64,000 nucleotides of DNA from the NCBI GenBank assembly GCA_020073605.1, contig JAIQEW010000001.1:310001-374000 (forward strand), read 5' to 3'. The notes beneath the pieces were generated by a model. That model saw only the letters and a program-made list of their open reading frames with translations, did no database searches and had not been told where the DNA came from. The DNA is from Terriglobia bacterium (GTDB taxonomy: Bacteria > Acidobacteriota > Terriglobia > Acidiferrales > UBA7541). This document shows positions 34,531 through 44,185 of this stretch, one piece after another. Positions within the stretch are counted from its first letter, which is position 1; each line of letters opens with the position of its first letter. The position numbers were made by a program, and so were the translations under genes.

Positions 34531-35598
34531 CTACGAAGCGGCTTGGGTGTGGTCCTTCTCAGCTTGCGAGAAGGCGACGAGAGCATCGAGCCGCTCGCGC
34601 GCGGCACCTGAGTCGATCGAGTGCGCGGCGAGGCGCGCTCCGTCGACGAAGTCCGTCGCCCGGTTGGCGACAACGAGCGCCGCGGAGGCGTTGGCGAGCA
34701 CAATGTCGCGGTGCGGGCCGTGATCGCCATGGACCATAGAGCGGCCGAGCACTTTGTGAATGATCTCCGCGTTTTGCTTGGCGTCGCCGCCGCGAATGGC
34801 ATCCAGCGGCGCGCGGCGCAGGCCGAAATCCTCAGGGGCCACAGTGAAGGTGCGCACCTCTTTGTCACGCAACTCGGCAACATGAGTTTCGCCCGAAATC
34901 GAAATCTCATCGAGGCCATCCGCGCCGTGGACCACCAGAGCGCGACGCACACCGAGTTCACCGAGCGCCCGCGCCAGAAGGACGGTGAGGCTCGCGTCAT
35001 ACACGCCGACCACTTGCGCCGAGGCTCCGGCCGGATTCGTCAGCGGACCGAGGAGATTGAACACCGTGCGCATTTTCAATTCACGGCGTGCGGACATCGC
35101 ATGGCGCGTGGCCGCATGCATCGCCGGGGCAAACAGAAATCCGATGCCGACTTCCTCGATAGCGCGCGCGATTCGCTCCGGCGGGAGGTCGATCCGCACG
35201 CCGAGCTGTTCGAGCACATCGGCCGAGCCGCAGCGCGAGCTGATCGAGCGGTTGCCGTGCTTCGCCACCCGCACGCCCGCTCCCGCGACAACGAACGCTG
35301 CAGCGGTGGAAACATTGAATGTTCCGGAGGCGTCTCCACCGGTGCCGCAAGTATCGACGAGGGCTTCATCCGCATGCGAATGCCCCGGCGGGAAGATCGG
35401 CGTGGCATGACGGCGCATCGCCGTCGCAAAGCCGACGAGCTCGTCCACGGTTTCGACCTTCATACGCAGGCCGGTCAGCAGCGCGGCGATCTGTGCGTCC
35501 GTCGCGTTGCCCGCGAGGATCTGTTCCATCGCCGAGTCGGCTTCAGCCCGCGAGAGGTCTTCTCCGGCAACGATTCTTTCGAGCGCTTGGTGGATCAT
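34531..35598 (-). CDS. trpD: Anthranilate phosphoribosyltransferase
   Basis: 355 residues: [15 protein letters not shown] (PRPP loop), [21 protein letters not shown], and the [10 protein letters not shown] and [10 protein letters not shown] motifs of TrpD. It adds the phosphoribosyl group to anthranilate, step two of tryptophan synthesis. It converges on trpG with no spacer, so the trp genes here are split between strands. It is probably transcribed from a TAGAAT-type signal in the gap before sucC. Confidence 0.94.
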   Translation of the reverse strand: MIHQALERIVAGEDLSRAEADSAMEQILAGNATDAQIAALLTGLRMKVETVDELVGFATAMRRHATPIFPPGHSHADEALVDTCGTGGDASGTFNVSTAAAFVVAGAGVRVAKHGNRSISSRCGSADVLEQLGVRIDLPPERIARAIEEVGIGFLFAPAMHAATRHAMSARRELKMRTVFNLLGPLTNPAGASAQVVGVYDASLTVLLARALGELGVRRALVVHGADGLDEISISGETHVAELRDKEVRTFTVAPEDFGLRRAPLDAIRGGDAKQNAEIIHKVLGRSMVHGDHGPHRDIVLANASAALVVANRATDFVDGARLAAHSIDSGAARERLDALVAFSQAEKDHTQAAS

Positions 35599-35719
35599 TT
35601 TCTTGAACGCGAAGCCTGCCTTGCCCGGCCACCTGGTTCCAAGTAAACTGGGATGCTTTTATTGATGCACAAATTCTAGCACTTCTCGGACAGGCTTTCG
35701 TTCGGCCGATGCAGCCAGC

Positions 35720-36885
<1,166 letters not shown>

Positions 36886-36889
<4 letters not shown>

Positions 36890-37830
36890 GCATACTGGTC
36901 GATAAAAGTACTCGCGTGATCGTTCAAGGCCTCACCGGCCGCGAGGGAAGCTTTCAGACGCAGCAGATGATCGACTACGGCACGAAGGTCGTCGCCGGCG
37001 TGACCCCCGGCAAGGGTGGCACGGAGCATCTCGGCGTGCCCGTGTTCGATACGGTGATCGAGGCCGTGCGCGGGACCGGCGCGAACGCTGCGATTGCGTT
37101 CGTTCCGCCGCCTTTCGCCGCCGACGCGATCCTCGAAGCGGTGGATGCGGAATTGCCGCTCGTCATCTGCATCGCGGAAGGCGTGCCGGTGCTCGATATG
37201 GTGCCCGTTGCCGCCGCGCTGAGGAATTCGAAGACGCGGCTGATCGGGCCCAACTGTCCGGGGATCATTTCTCCGGGCAAATGCAAACTCGGCATCATGC
37301 CCGGCTTCATCCATAAACAGGGCCACGTGGGAGTCGTGAGCCGCAGCGGCACGCTCACGTATGAAACGGTGGGCCAGCTTACGGCGCTCGGCATCGGGCA
37401 ATCCACCTGCATCGGCATCGGAGGTGATCCGATCATTGGCACGTCATTCCTGGACGCCATCAAGATGTTCAACGACGATCCGGAAACGCACGCCATCGTG
37501 ATGATCGGGGAGATCGGCGGCAACGCCGAGGAAATCGCGGCGGACTTCATCAGGAAGCACGTGAAGAAGCCGGTCGTTGGTTTTGTGGCCGGACAGACGG
37601 CGCCGCCCGGCCGCCGCATGGGCCACGCCGGAGCGATCATCAGCGGCGGGCATGGCACGGCCAAGGAAAAATACGCGGCGCTGCGCGCTGCGGGAATTCA
37701 CACGGTGCAAAGCCCGGCGGAGATCGGGCGAACCCTTGCCGATGTGTTGGGAAAGTCGAAAGCAAAGTCTCAGTCGAAATCCCGCCCAAAGAAGAAACTT
37801 GCGGCCAGTCGAAAGCGCCGCAGAAAATAG
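36886..37830 (+). CDS. sucD: Succinate-CoA ligase, alpha subunit, with basic C-terminal tail
   Basis: 314 residues from the ATG that overlaps the sucC stop. Motifs: [59 protein letters not shown] and [17 protein letters not shown] with the phosphohistidine in the last (GHAGA). The normal enzyme ends near residue 290; here about 25 residues of Lys/Arg/Ser follow ([15 protein letters not shown] then RKRRRK), an unusual positively charged tail that may bind nucleic acid or a partner. Confidence 0.95.
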
Positions 37831-37855
37831 CTCGCAATCTTCCAGGAGGAATGTT

Positions 37856-38275
37856 TTGGCCATTGAACGCACTCTCGCAATTGTCAAGCCCGACGCCGTG
37901 GGCCGCGGACTCACCGCCGAAATCCTGAGCCGCATTCATGCCGCCAAGTTTCAGATTGTCGCGATCAAGTCGCTGCGGCTGACGAAGACTGAAGCCGAAG
38001 GCTTCTACGCCGTGCATCGGGAGCGGCCGTTTTTCGGCGAGCTGACGGATTTCATGAGCTCGGGGAAGGCCGTTGTCGTGGTTCTGGAAGCGGAGGGCGC
38101 CATATCGAAATGGCGGGACACGATGGGCGCCACCGATCCCGCCAAGGCCGCTCCCGGCACGATCCGCAAAGAGCTGGGCACGAGCATCCAGTACAACTGC
38201 ACGCATGGCTCGGATGCGCCTGCGACCGCCGCATTTGAGATCGGCTATTTCTTCGCGGGCCTCGACCTGGTCTGA
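37856..38275 (+). CDS. ndk: Nucleoside diphosphate kinase (TTG start)
   Basis: 139 residues. The start is the TTG at 37856, because AGGAGGA lies 6 bases upstream and the protein then begins AIERTLAIVKPDAVGRG as NDK should; no ATG is available in frame. The active-site His is in NCTHGSD, with KEL.TSIQYN before it and ERPFFGELTDFMSSG for the dimer/substrate head. It transfers phosphate between nucleoside di- and triphosphates and follows sucCD by 25 bases. Confidence 0.95.
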   Translation: MAIERTLAIVKPDAVGRGLTAEILSRIHAAKFQIVAIKSLRLTKTEAEGFYAVHRERPFFGELTDFMSSGKAVVVVLEAEGAISKWRDTMGATDPAKAAPGTIRKELGTSIQYNCTHGSDAPATAAFEIGYFFAGLDLV

Positions 38276-38371
38276 CTCGAAGGCTTTGGTGTAGCGCCGC
38301 TGTCTTTAGCGCGGCAGGCTCCTCTGCTCAATCGCGGCAGGATTCGGGCTAGAATGGCTTTGCGTGTCCGC

Positions 38372-38605
38372 ATGGATCCACTGCGCGAACTCGGAAAGCT
38401 GCTGCTCGTCGCCGGTGTCGTTCTCGTCGGCGTTGGTGCCCTGTTGGTATTTGGCGCCCGGCTTCCGTTTCGTCTCGGCCGCCTGCCGGGTGACATCGCC
38501 TACCAGGGCCGCCACGGCTCGTTCTACTTTCCGATCGTCACGTGCATCGTTGTGAGCGTCGCCCTCACGCTGATTTTCTGGGTCGTGAATCTATTCCGCC
38601 GCTAG
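38372..38605 (+). CDS. DUF2905 small membrane protein
   Basis: 77 residues from ATG 38372 (a longer start at 38354 is possible). Two hydrophobic spans flank LPFRLGRLPGDIAYQGRHGSFYFPIVT, which contains the GRLPGDI and FYFP motifs typical of DUF2905. The function is unknown. A TAGAAT hexamer at 38350 could be the promoter, and xseA begins 4 bases after its stop. Confidence 0.8.
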   Translation: MDPLRELGKLLLVAGVVLVGVGALLVFGARLPFRLGRLPGDIAYQGRHGSFYFPIVTCIVVSVALTLIFWVVNLFRR

Positions 38606-38609
38606 AGCC

Positions 38610-40109
38610 ATGAACCAAACGTCACTCTTCGATCTCGCGCCCGAGCGCCACATCTGGAAAGTCAGCGAGCTGACCGAGCGCATCAGCGAACTGCTCGAGC
38701 GCGCGTTCACGGATGTGTGGATCGAAGGTGAGGTCTCGAATTACCACGCGGCGCAATCGGGGCATCTCTATTTCACGCTCAAGGACGCGCGGTCGCAGAT
38801 CCGCTGTGTCTGCTTCCGCGACCAGGTGCGAGGGCTGAAGTTCCGCCCCGAGGACGGCCTGCACGTCACGGTGCGAGGGTCGCTCGGTGTCTACGAGCCG
38901 CGCGGCGAGTATCAGGTCTACGTCAGCCACATCGAGCCGGTCGGCCTCGGAGCGCTGCAGCTCGCGTTCGAGCAGCTCAAGCGGAAGCTCCAAGACGAAG
39001 GGCTGTTCGATGAAGATCGCAAAAAGCCTCTTCCGATTCTGCCTCGATGCATCGGCGTGGTGACGTCTCCGACGGGCGCGGCGATCCGCGATATCCTCCG
39101 CGTGCTCAAGCGGCGATTCGCCAACGTCCGCGTGCAACTCTATCCCGTGAAAGTGCAGGGCGAGGGCGCGGCCGGTGAGATTGTTGCCGCGCTGCGGCAT
39201 TTCAATCGTGCCAAGGTGGCGGACGTGCTGATCGTGGCGCGCGGCGGCGGCTCGCTCGAAGATCTGTGGGCCTTCAACGAGGAAATCGTGGCCCGTGCGA
39301 TTGCGGCCTCCGACATCCCCGTGATCACGGGCATCGGCCACGAGACCGATTTCACGATCGCCGATTTCGTGGCGGACCTGCGCGCGCCGACGCCTTCGGC
39401 GGCCGCGGAAATCGTCGTGCAATCCAGGCAGGAATTCGAGCGCCACATCGCCGCACACCAGCGCGACCTCGTCCAGCAGATGCGCTACCTGCTCTCCGAG
39501 CGGCGGCACCGCGTGCGCGATTTGCAGACTCATCGCGGCTTTCGCCAGATCGAAGTGCTCGTGCGGCGGCGCCACCAGCAATTGGACGAGCTTTCTTCGT
39601 CACTCGGCACTGCCGCGCGTTTGCGGCTCGCACTGGCGCGCGAACGGACCACGAAAGCGAGCGCACAGATTTCTTCATTCGATTTGCGAACGCGCGCGGC
39701 CGTACTGCGGCGGCGCATCGAACAGCAGAGGCAAGCGCTGCGGGCGGCGCTCGAACGCGTGATGACGCGGAAGCAGAGGCGATTTGCGTTCGTGCATGTG
39801 CGGTTTGCCGCGCTCGATTTGCGCGCGCGGGTCGGCAAGCTCCGCCGCGCACTCGACCAACGCACGAGCGAACTGCGCATGCGAATGGATCGCGCGCTCA
39901 TCGCGAAACGTCGCGGGCTAGCGGCCGCGTCGCTTCAGCTCGAAGAGCGCAGCCCGTTTCAACTGCTCGAGCGCGGCTATGCGATTGCGTACGACGCTTC
40001 TGGGAAAGTCCTGCGTTCGCCCGATCAGGTCGGGCTCGGCGAGGATATTTCGGTGCGTCTTGCCAAAGGCCAGCTTGACGCGACTGTCAAGAAGAAATCG
40101 AGATCGTGA
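38610..40109 (+). CDS. xseA: Exodeoxyribonuclease VII large subunit
   Basis: 499 residues: an N-terminal OB-fold (VWIEGEVSNYHAAQSGHLYF, then SQIRCVCFRDQ), the catalytic core with PRCIGVVTSPTGAAIRDIL, VLIVARGGGSLEDLWAFN and PVITGIGHETDFTIADFVAD with RAPTPSAAAE, then a long coiled coil (about 290-430) and a C-terminal segment ending in ERGYAI. It degrades single-stranded DNA in repair. The small subunit xseB, often adjacent, is not in this window. Confidence 0.95.
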   Translation: MNQTSLFDLAPERHIWKVSELTERISELLERAFTDVWIEGEVSNYHAAQSGHLYFTLKDARSQIRCVCFRDQVRGLKFRPEDGLHVTVRGSLGVYEPRGEYQVYVSHIEPVGLGALQLAFEQLKRKLQDEGLFDEDRKKPLPILPRCIGVVTSPTGAAIRDILRVLKRRFANVRVQLYPVKVQGEGAAGEIVAALRHFNRAKVADVLIVARGGGSLEDLWAFNEEIVARAIAASDIPVITGIGHETDFTIADFVADLRAPTPSAAAEIVVQSRQEFERHIAAHQRDLVQQMRYLLSERRHRVRDLQTHRGFRQIEVLVRRRHQQLDELSSSLGTAARLRLALARERTTKASAQISSFDLRTRAAVLRRRIEQQRQALRAALERVMTRKQRRFAFVHVRFAALDLRARVGKLRRALDQRTSELRMRMDRALIAKRRGLAAASLQLEERSPFQLLERGYAIAYDASGKVLRSPDQVGLGEDISVRLAKGQLDATVKKKSRS

Positions 40110-40123
40110 CGAAGTGCTTCCCG

Positions 40124-40546
40124 CTATTTAGAGGCTCCGCTGAATTTCTCCACGTACTCAGGTTCTCCGATTGACTTCGAAAATATACGTTTGCCCGTAA
40201 TCGTGAGCTCCCCGCCCCACATGCCAGTCAAGACCAGTTTGAGGTTCCCGTTGCATTCGACTGGCAGGGGAATCGTGTTCTCCCAAAGACGCTGTCCAAC
40301 GTTCAGTCTACCGTCTGACAACTTGCACGGCATCTTGGGAATTTCACCCTCGATGGATCCCTCTTCAATTGCAAGGATCACATTCTGTATCCAGCCAGTG
40401 CCAGGGTCGACTCCGGGCTCACCAGTGCTCTTATGAATGTAGGCCGGCGCGAGGTGAATCGTCACGCCAACGCTGTCATGATCGACTGCTGCTAGAACCG
40501 AATCGTGCACTTCTATCGCGCTTTTAAGCGACGCATTGTCTGGCAT
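40124..40546 (-). CDS. Unrecognised low-GC orphan protein
   Basis: 140 residues, no signal peptide or membrane span. Visible features: SAIEVHDSVLAAVDHDSVGVTIHL near the start (two blocks), PGTGWIQNVILAIEEGSIEG, LPVECNGNLKLVLTG and GGELTITGKRIF, suggesting a small beta-rich domain. I do not recognise it. Its base composition and codon use are visibly more AT-rich than xseA and lepA on either side (roughly half G+C by eye), suggesting acquisition. It starts 10 bases after the lepA stop on the same strand, so it could be expressed by read-through. Confidence 0.6.
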   Translation of the reverse strand: MPDNASLKSAIEVHDSVLAAVDHDSVGVTIHLAPAYIHKSTGEPGVDPGTGWIQNVILAIEEGSIEGEIPKMPCKLSDGRLNVGQRLWENTIPLPVECNGNLKLVLTGMWGGELTITGKRIFSKSIGEPEYVEKFSGASK

Positions 40547-40556
40547 CCGCGGCCTC

Positions 40557-42368
40557 TCATTCTTCGTCGGCGCTACCGGCGACCTTCAGCACGGCGAGAA
40601 ACGCTTCCTGCGGGATGTCCACGCGGCCGACGCGCTTCATGCGCTTCTTGCCCTCTTTTTGCTTTTCGAGGAGCTTGCGCTTGCGTGTGATGTCGCCGCC
40701 GTAGCATTTCGCGAGCACATTCTTTCGGATGGCGCTGATCGTCTCGCGCGCGATGATGCGGCTGCCGATGGCAGCTTGAATGGGGACCTCGAACATCTGG
40801 CGCGGAATCAGTTTCCGCAGCCGGCTGACGAGGTCGCGGCCGCGTTCGTACGATTGGTCGCGATGGCAGATGATGGTCAGCGCGTCCACCGGCTCGCCGG
40901 CAATCAGCACATCGAGTTTGACGAGATCCGATTCGCGGTAGCCGGAGAGGTGATAGTCGAGCGAGGCGTAGCCGCGAGAGACGCTCTTCAGCCGGTCGTA
41001 GAAATCGAGCACGATTTCGTTCAGCGGCATCTCGTAGGTCAGCATGATGCGCGTGGGCGAGAGATATTCGAATTTCTTTTGCACGCCGCGCTTTTCCTCG
41101 CACAGCGCCAAAACCCCGCCGACGGACTCCTCCGACGTGATGATCATCGCCGTCAGAATCGGCTCCTCAATCTTCGCAATCGAGGTCGGCGGCGGGAATT
41201 TCGTGGGGTTATCGACTTCCATGACTTCACCGGAAGTCGTGGAAATCCGGTATTCCACGCTCGGCGCCGTGGTGATCAGGTCGATATTGAATTCACGCTC
41301 CAGGCGCTCCTGCACGATTTCCATGTGCAGAAGGCCGAGGAACCCGCAGCGGAAGCCGAAGCCGAGCGCGACGGAGTTCTCCGGCTCGTAGAAGAAGGCG
41401 GCGTCATTGAGCTGTAGCTTGCCGAGCGCGTCGCGCAGGAGTTCGTAATCGGTCGCATTCACTGGAAACAGGCCGGCGAACACCATCGGCTTGATCGCTT
41501 CGAAGCCGGGAAGCGGCTGCGCTGGCCGGTCGGCCTCGACCACCGTATCGCCCATCCGAGCGTCGGCCACGCGCTTGATATTGGCGATGATGAAGCCGAC
41601 GTCGCCCGCGGCGAGCTCGTCCAGCACCACGGGCTTGGGCGTGAGCGCGCCAAGCGCCTCGACCTCATAGACTTCGTTGCTCGCGCAGAGGCGAACCTTC
41701 ATGCGCGGTGCGATGCGCCCTTCCATCACGCGCACCAGCACCACGGCGCCGCGATAGATGTCGAACCAGGAATCGAAAATGAGCGCGCGGAGCGGCGCGT
41801 CGGACGAGCCTTTCGGCGGCGGAACGCGCGCCACGATCGCCTCGAGCACATCCTCCACTCCGAGCCCGCTCTTCGCGCTGATCAGAAGCGCGTCGTCGGC
41901 GGGAATCGCCAGTACGTTTTCAATCTGTTCCTTCACGTATTCGGGCTGTGCGGCGGGCAAGTCGATCTTGTTGATCACCGGAATGATCGCAAGATTGTGG
42001 CGCGAGGCGAGAAATGCGTTGGCGACCGTTTGCGCCTCCACGCCCTGGCTCGCATCCACCACCAGAAGCGCGCCTTCGCAGGCGGATAGCGCGCGCGAGA
42101 CCTCGTAGGAAAAATCCACGTGCCCCGGTGTGTCGATCAGGTTCAGGCGATACTCGTGGCCGTCTTTCGCGGTGTAGTGCAGGCGGATGCTCTTGGCCTT
42201 GATCGTGATGCCGCGCTCGCGCTCGAGGTCCATTGAGTCGAGCACTTGCGCGGTCATCTCGCGCTGGCTGAGTGCGCCGGTGAGCTCGAGCAACCGGTCG
42301 GCCAGGGTGGATTTCCCGTGGTCGATGTGCGCGATGATGCAGAAATTCCGGATGAACTGGGGATCCAT
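40557..42368 (-). CDS. lepA: Elongation factor 4 (LepA)
   Basis: 603 residues, the normal size. GTPase motifs: [14 protein letters not shown] (G1), G2 [21 protein letters not shown] (G3), NKIDLPAA (G4) and SAKSG (G5). The C-terminal domain unique to LepA ([19 protein letters not shown]) and no RF- or EF-G-like domain IV confirm it. EF4 back-translocates or helps stalled ribosomes and is conserved but usually dispensable. It is preceded by a 124-base gap after tetR on the same strand. Confidence 0.97.
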   Translation of the reverse strand: MDPQFIRNFCIIAHIDHGKSTLADRLLELTGALSQREMTAQVLDSMDLERERGITIKAKSIRLHYTAKDGHEYRLNLIDTPGHVDFSYEVSRALSACEGALLVVDASQGVEAQTVANAFLASRHNLAIIPVINKIDLPAAQPEYVKEQIENVLAIPADDALLISAKSGLGVEDVLEAIVARVPPPKGSSDAPLRALIFDSWFDIYRGAVVLVRVMEGRIAPRMKVRLCASNEVYEVEALGALTPKPVVLDELAAGDVGFIIANIKRVADARMGDTVVEADRPAQPLPGFEAIKPMVFAGLFPVNATDYELLRDALGKLQLNDAAFFYEPENSVALGFGFRCGFLGLLHMEIVQERLEREFNIDLITTAPSVEYRISTTSGEVMEVDNPTKFPPPTSIAKIEEPILTAMIITSEESVGGVLALCEEKRGVQKKFEYLSPTRIMLTYEMPLNEIVLDFYDRLKSVSRGYASLDYHLSGYRESDLVKLDVLIAGEPVDALTIICHRDQSYERGRDLVSRLRKLIPRQMFEVPIQAAIGSRIIARETISAIRKNVLAKCYGGDITRKRKLLEKQKEGKKRMKRVGRVDIPQEAFLAVLKVAGSADEE

Positions 42369-42492
42369 GGATTCTCACGCGGATCGCGGCCCGGCGGAAA
42401 CGCCACGCGCTCGGTGCGCGCCTGCCGCGTCCCTCAAACTATCGAGTGTGCCACAGTTTGCAGCGCCCGGCCAGCAGGTCGCAGCCCGGCAC

Positions 42493-43083
42493 TCAGCGGT
42501 TCAAGGCCGAGGTGCGAGCGGAAGCTGCCAGGATCACTTCGGACAAAAGTTCGCCCAGGGTGCTCCCGGCGATCTGGAATTGGCGGTCCCGCGTCGCCCG
42601 GTCGAGCCAACCGAGGCAGACGAGCCAGACCATTTCGGACCAGGGCTCCGCCGCGGAGTAGGTGAAGCCGACGTCGCGCAGCACATCCGCGATCAAGCTC
42701 ACTTTCTTCCTTTCGATCGCCCCCACGCGGCTCGCCACGCGCTCGTCCTGGCGCGCCCAGGCCCGCACGGCTACTTCCGTGCGGATGCGCTCCGGGTTCG
42801 CGGTCCTCTCGATAAGCCTCGCCCACCGGGTGGCCGCGCTTGCGCCGTCTTCTGCTTTCGGCCAGCTGAGCTCCTCGGCTTCCCAGCGGGCCAGCAGCTT
42901 CTCGAGCAGCTCGCCGCGGTCGCGAAAATGCCAGTAGAAGCTCCCTTTGCTGACGCCAAGGTCGCGCGCGAGGACCTCCACGCGCACGGCTTCGATGCCC
43001 TGCTCGGACAGCCGTGTCAGAGCGGCCTGGAGCCAGTCGGCCGAGTTGAGCGAGGGTGCGCGAGCTGTTGCCGGAGATGCCAT
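42493..43083 (-). CDS. TetR-family transcriptional regulator
   Basis: 196 residues from ATG 43083 (MASPATARAPSL); a longer frame from 43134 starts with a TTG that is better explained as the -35 hexamer of the gene's own promoter. The N-terminal HTH (LTRLSEQGIEAVRVEVLARD then LGVSKGSFYWHFRDRGELLEK) is a standard TetR domain; the C-terminal ligand domain is Trp/Ala-rich. A 16-base palindrome covers its start codon, indicating self-repression. No transporter or enzyme gene flanks it divergently, so its other targets are unknown. Confidence 0.88.
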   Translation of the reverse strand: MASPATARAPSLNSADWLQAALTRLSEQGIEAVRVEVLARDLGVSKGSFYWHFRDRGELLEKLLARWEAEELSWPKAEDGASAATRWARLIERTANPERIRTEVAVRAWARQDERVASRVGAIERKKVSLIADVLRDVGFTYSAAEPWSEMVWLVCLGWLDRATRDRQFQIAGSTLGELLSEVILAASARTSALNR

Positions 43084-43096
43084 ACGGTACCGTATG
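43081..43096. promoter_or_regulatory. Palindromic operator over the tetR start codon
   Basis: CATACGGTACCGTATG is a perfect 16-base palindrome; its right end on the minus strand is the ATG of the regulator. The core ACGGTACCGT is the kind of site bound by TetR dimers. It lies 10 bases downstream of the -10, so occupancy would block transcription and initiation. Confidence 0.75.
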
Positions 43097-43105
43097 TGAT
43101 TTGCG

Positions 43106-43134
43106 AGGATAGCGAAAGCTGCTTGCCGCGTCAA
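43106..43134 (-). promoter_or_regulatory. Promoter of the tetR gene within the end of miaA
   Basis: On the minus strand TTGACG (43134-43129), a 17-base spacer and TATCCT (43111-43106). The -35 overlaps the miaA stop codon. Transcription would begin near 43099, inside or just before the palindrome, leaving a leader of about 16 bases. Confidence 0.65.
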
Positions 43135-44093
43135 GATTCCAAGGAAGCCTGCCCGGATTGCGCAATGCGCAGGGCGGCGTCCGCGACTTCCGGGTCGTCG
43201 CCGAAGCCCGAAAGCCAGTGTACGTCCGGCTCTTTGCGAAACCAGGTGATCTGCCTCTTGGCAAAGCGCCGCGTGGCCTGCTGGATCTGCGGGATCGCCT
43301 CACTTGCTTCCCGGCCGCTTTCGAGCCAGGCGCGCAACTCCGAGTAGCCGATGAACTGAAACGGCTTCGCGTCGGCGGGGACACCGCTGGCGACGAGCCT
43401 ACGGACCTCTTCCATCCAACCTGCTCGCATCATCGTCCCGACGCGCGCGTCGATTCGGGCGTACAGCGCCGGGCGAGGAGGCGAAAGCCCGATTCTTCTC
43501 ACGTCGTATCCAGCGAGACCTTCCCTGCCGCTGCGATGCACGTCGCCGACCGGTTTCCCGGCGAGCGTGCGAATTTCGAGCGCGCGGATGATTTTCTGCG
43601 TGTCGCGCGGGGCGATTCGAGCCGCCGCTTCTTTGTCCGTGCGAGCCAGGAGCCGGTGAAGATACGCCGGACCGTGCAGCTTGGCTTTTTGGCGAAGCCG
43701 CTCGCGAAGCTCTTCGGAGCGCTCCGGCGCATCGGCGAGTCCTTCAAGCAGCGCGCGGAGGTAGAGTCCCGTGCCGGCAGTGAGGATGGGGAGTTTGCCC
43801 CTGCCGCGCAGATTCTCTAGGACCTCCAGAGCGCGGCGGCGATACTCTCCGGCCGTAAACAGCTCCTGAGGCTCGACGAGATCGACCAGGTGGTGCGCCA
43901 TCCCTTTTTGTTCGGAGGGAGGTACCTTCGCCGTGCCGATATCAAAATGGCGGTACACCTGCGTGGAATCGCAAACGAGGATTTCGCCGCCGAGCTGTTC
44001 GGCAAGAGTGATCCCGAGCGCCGATTTGCCGGAAGCGGTCGGCCCGAGAATGACGACGAGCCGCGCCCCTGACTCCGGGGAAAGGCCGCTCAT
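43131..44093 (-). CDS. miaA: tRNA dimethylallyltransferase
   Basis: 320 residues from the ATG at 44093, chosen over one at 44108 because it overlaps the preceding micro-gene's stop as ATGA. Motifs: P-loop LGPTASGKSALG, ICDSTQVYR-like LVCDSTQVYRHFDIGTAK, and AHHLVDLVEP, TAGEYRRRA, GTGLYLRALLEG. It adds the dimethylallyl group to A37 of tRNAs reading UNN codons. It is the last clear member of the tonB-micro-gene-miaA run. Confidence 0.95.
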   Translation of the reverse strand: MSGLSPESGARLVVILGPTASGKSALGITLAEQLGGEILVCDSTQVYRHFDIGTAKVPPSEQKGMAHHLVDLVEPQELFTAGEYRRRALEVLENLRGRGKLPILTAGTGLYLRALLEGLADAPERSEELRERLRQKAKLHGPAYLHRLLARTDKEAAARIAPRDTQKIIRALEIRTLAGKPVGDVHRSGREGLAGYDVRRIGLSPPRPALYARIDARVGTMMRAGWMEEVRRLVASGVPADAKPFQFIGYSELRAWLESGREASEAIPQIQQATRRFAKRQITWFRKEPDVHWLSGFGDDPEVADAALRIAQSGQASLES

Positions 44094-44185
44094 CCCGAAT
44101 ACATCCAATGCCGCAGCACAAGAATCAGCAGCACAAGTGCAGCCAGCAGAAGTGCTCCTACGACTTGTGTGCGGTTCAGCTTCAA
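44090..44185 (-). CDS. 31-residue single-span membrane micro-protein between tonB and miaA
   Basis: A TTG at 44185 overlaps the tonB-like stop (TTGA) and opens a 31-codon frame whose TGA (44092-44090) overlaps the miaA ATG (ATGA). The peptide begins LKLNRTQVVGAL and continues as one hydrophobic span of about 18 residues (LLLAALVLLILVL), then RHWMYSG. The two stop-start overlaps and the coherent short N-terminus-span-C-terminus layout make chance unlikely. It has no ribosome site of its own, so it would depend on termination of the upstream gene. The function is unknown; a small partner of the TonB-like protein or its ExbB/D complex is one possibility. Confidence 0.65.
   Translation of the reverse strand: MKLNRTQVVGALLLAALVLLILVLRHWMYSG

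Noticed and set aside
43084..43134. TTG at 43134 as the start of the TetR gene
   Set aside because: That TTG is part of TTGACG, with TATCCT 17 bases on; treating it as the -35 explains the region better, and the HTH-containing protein begins naturally at ATG 43083.
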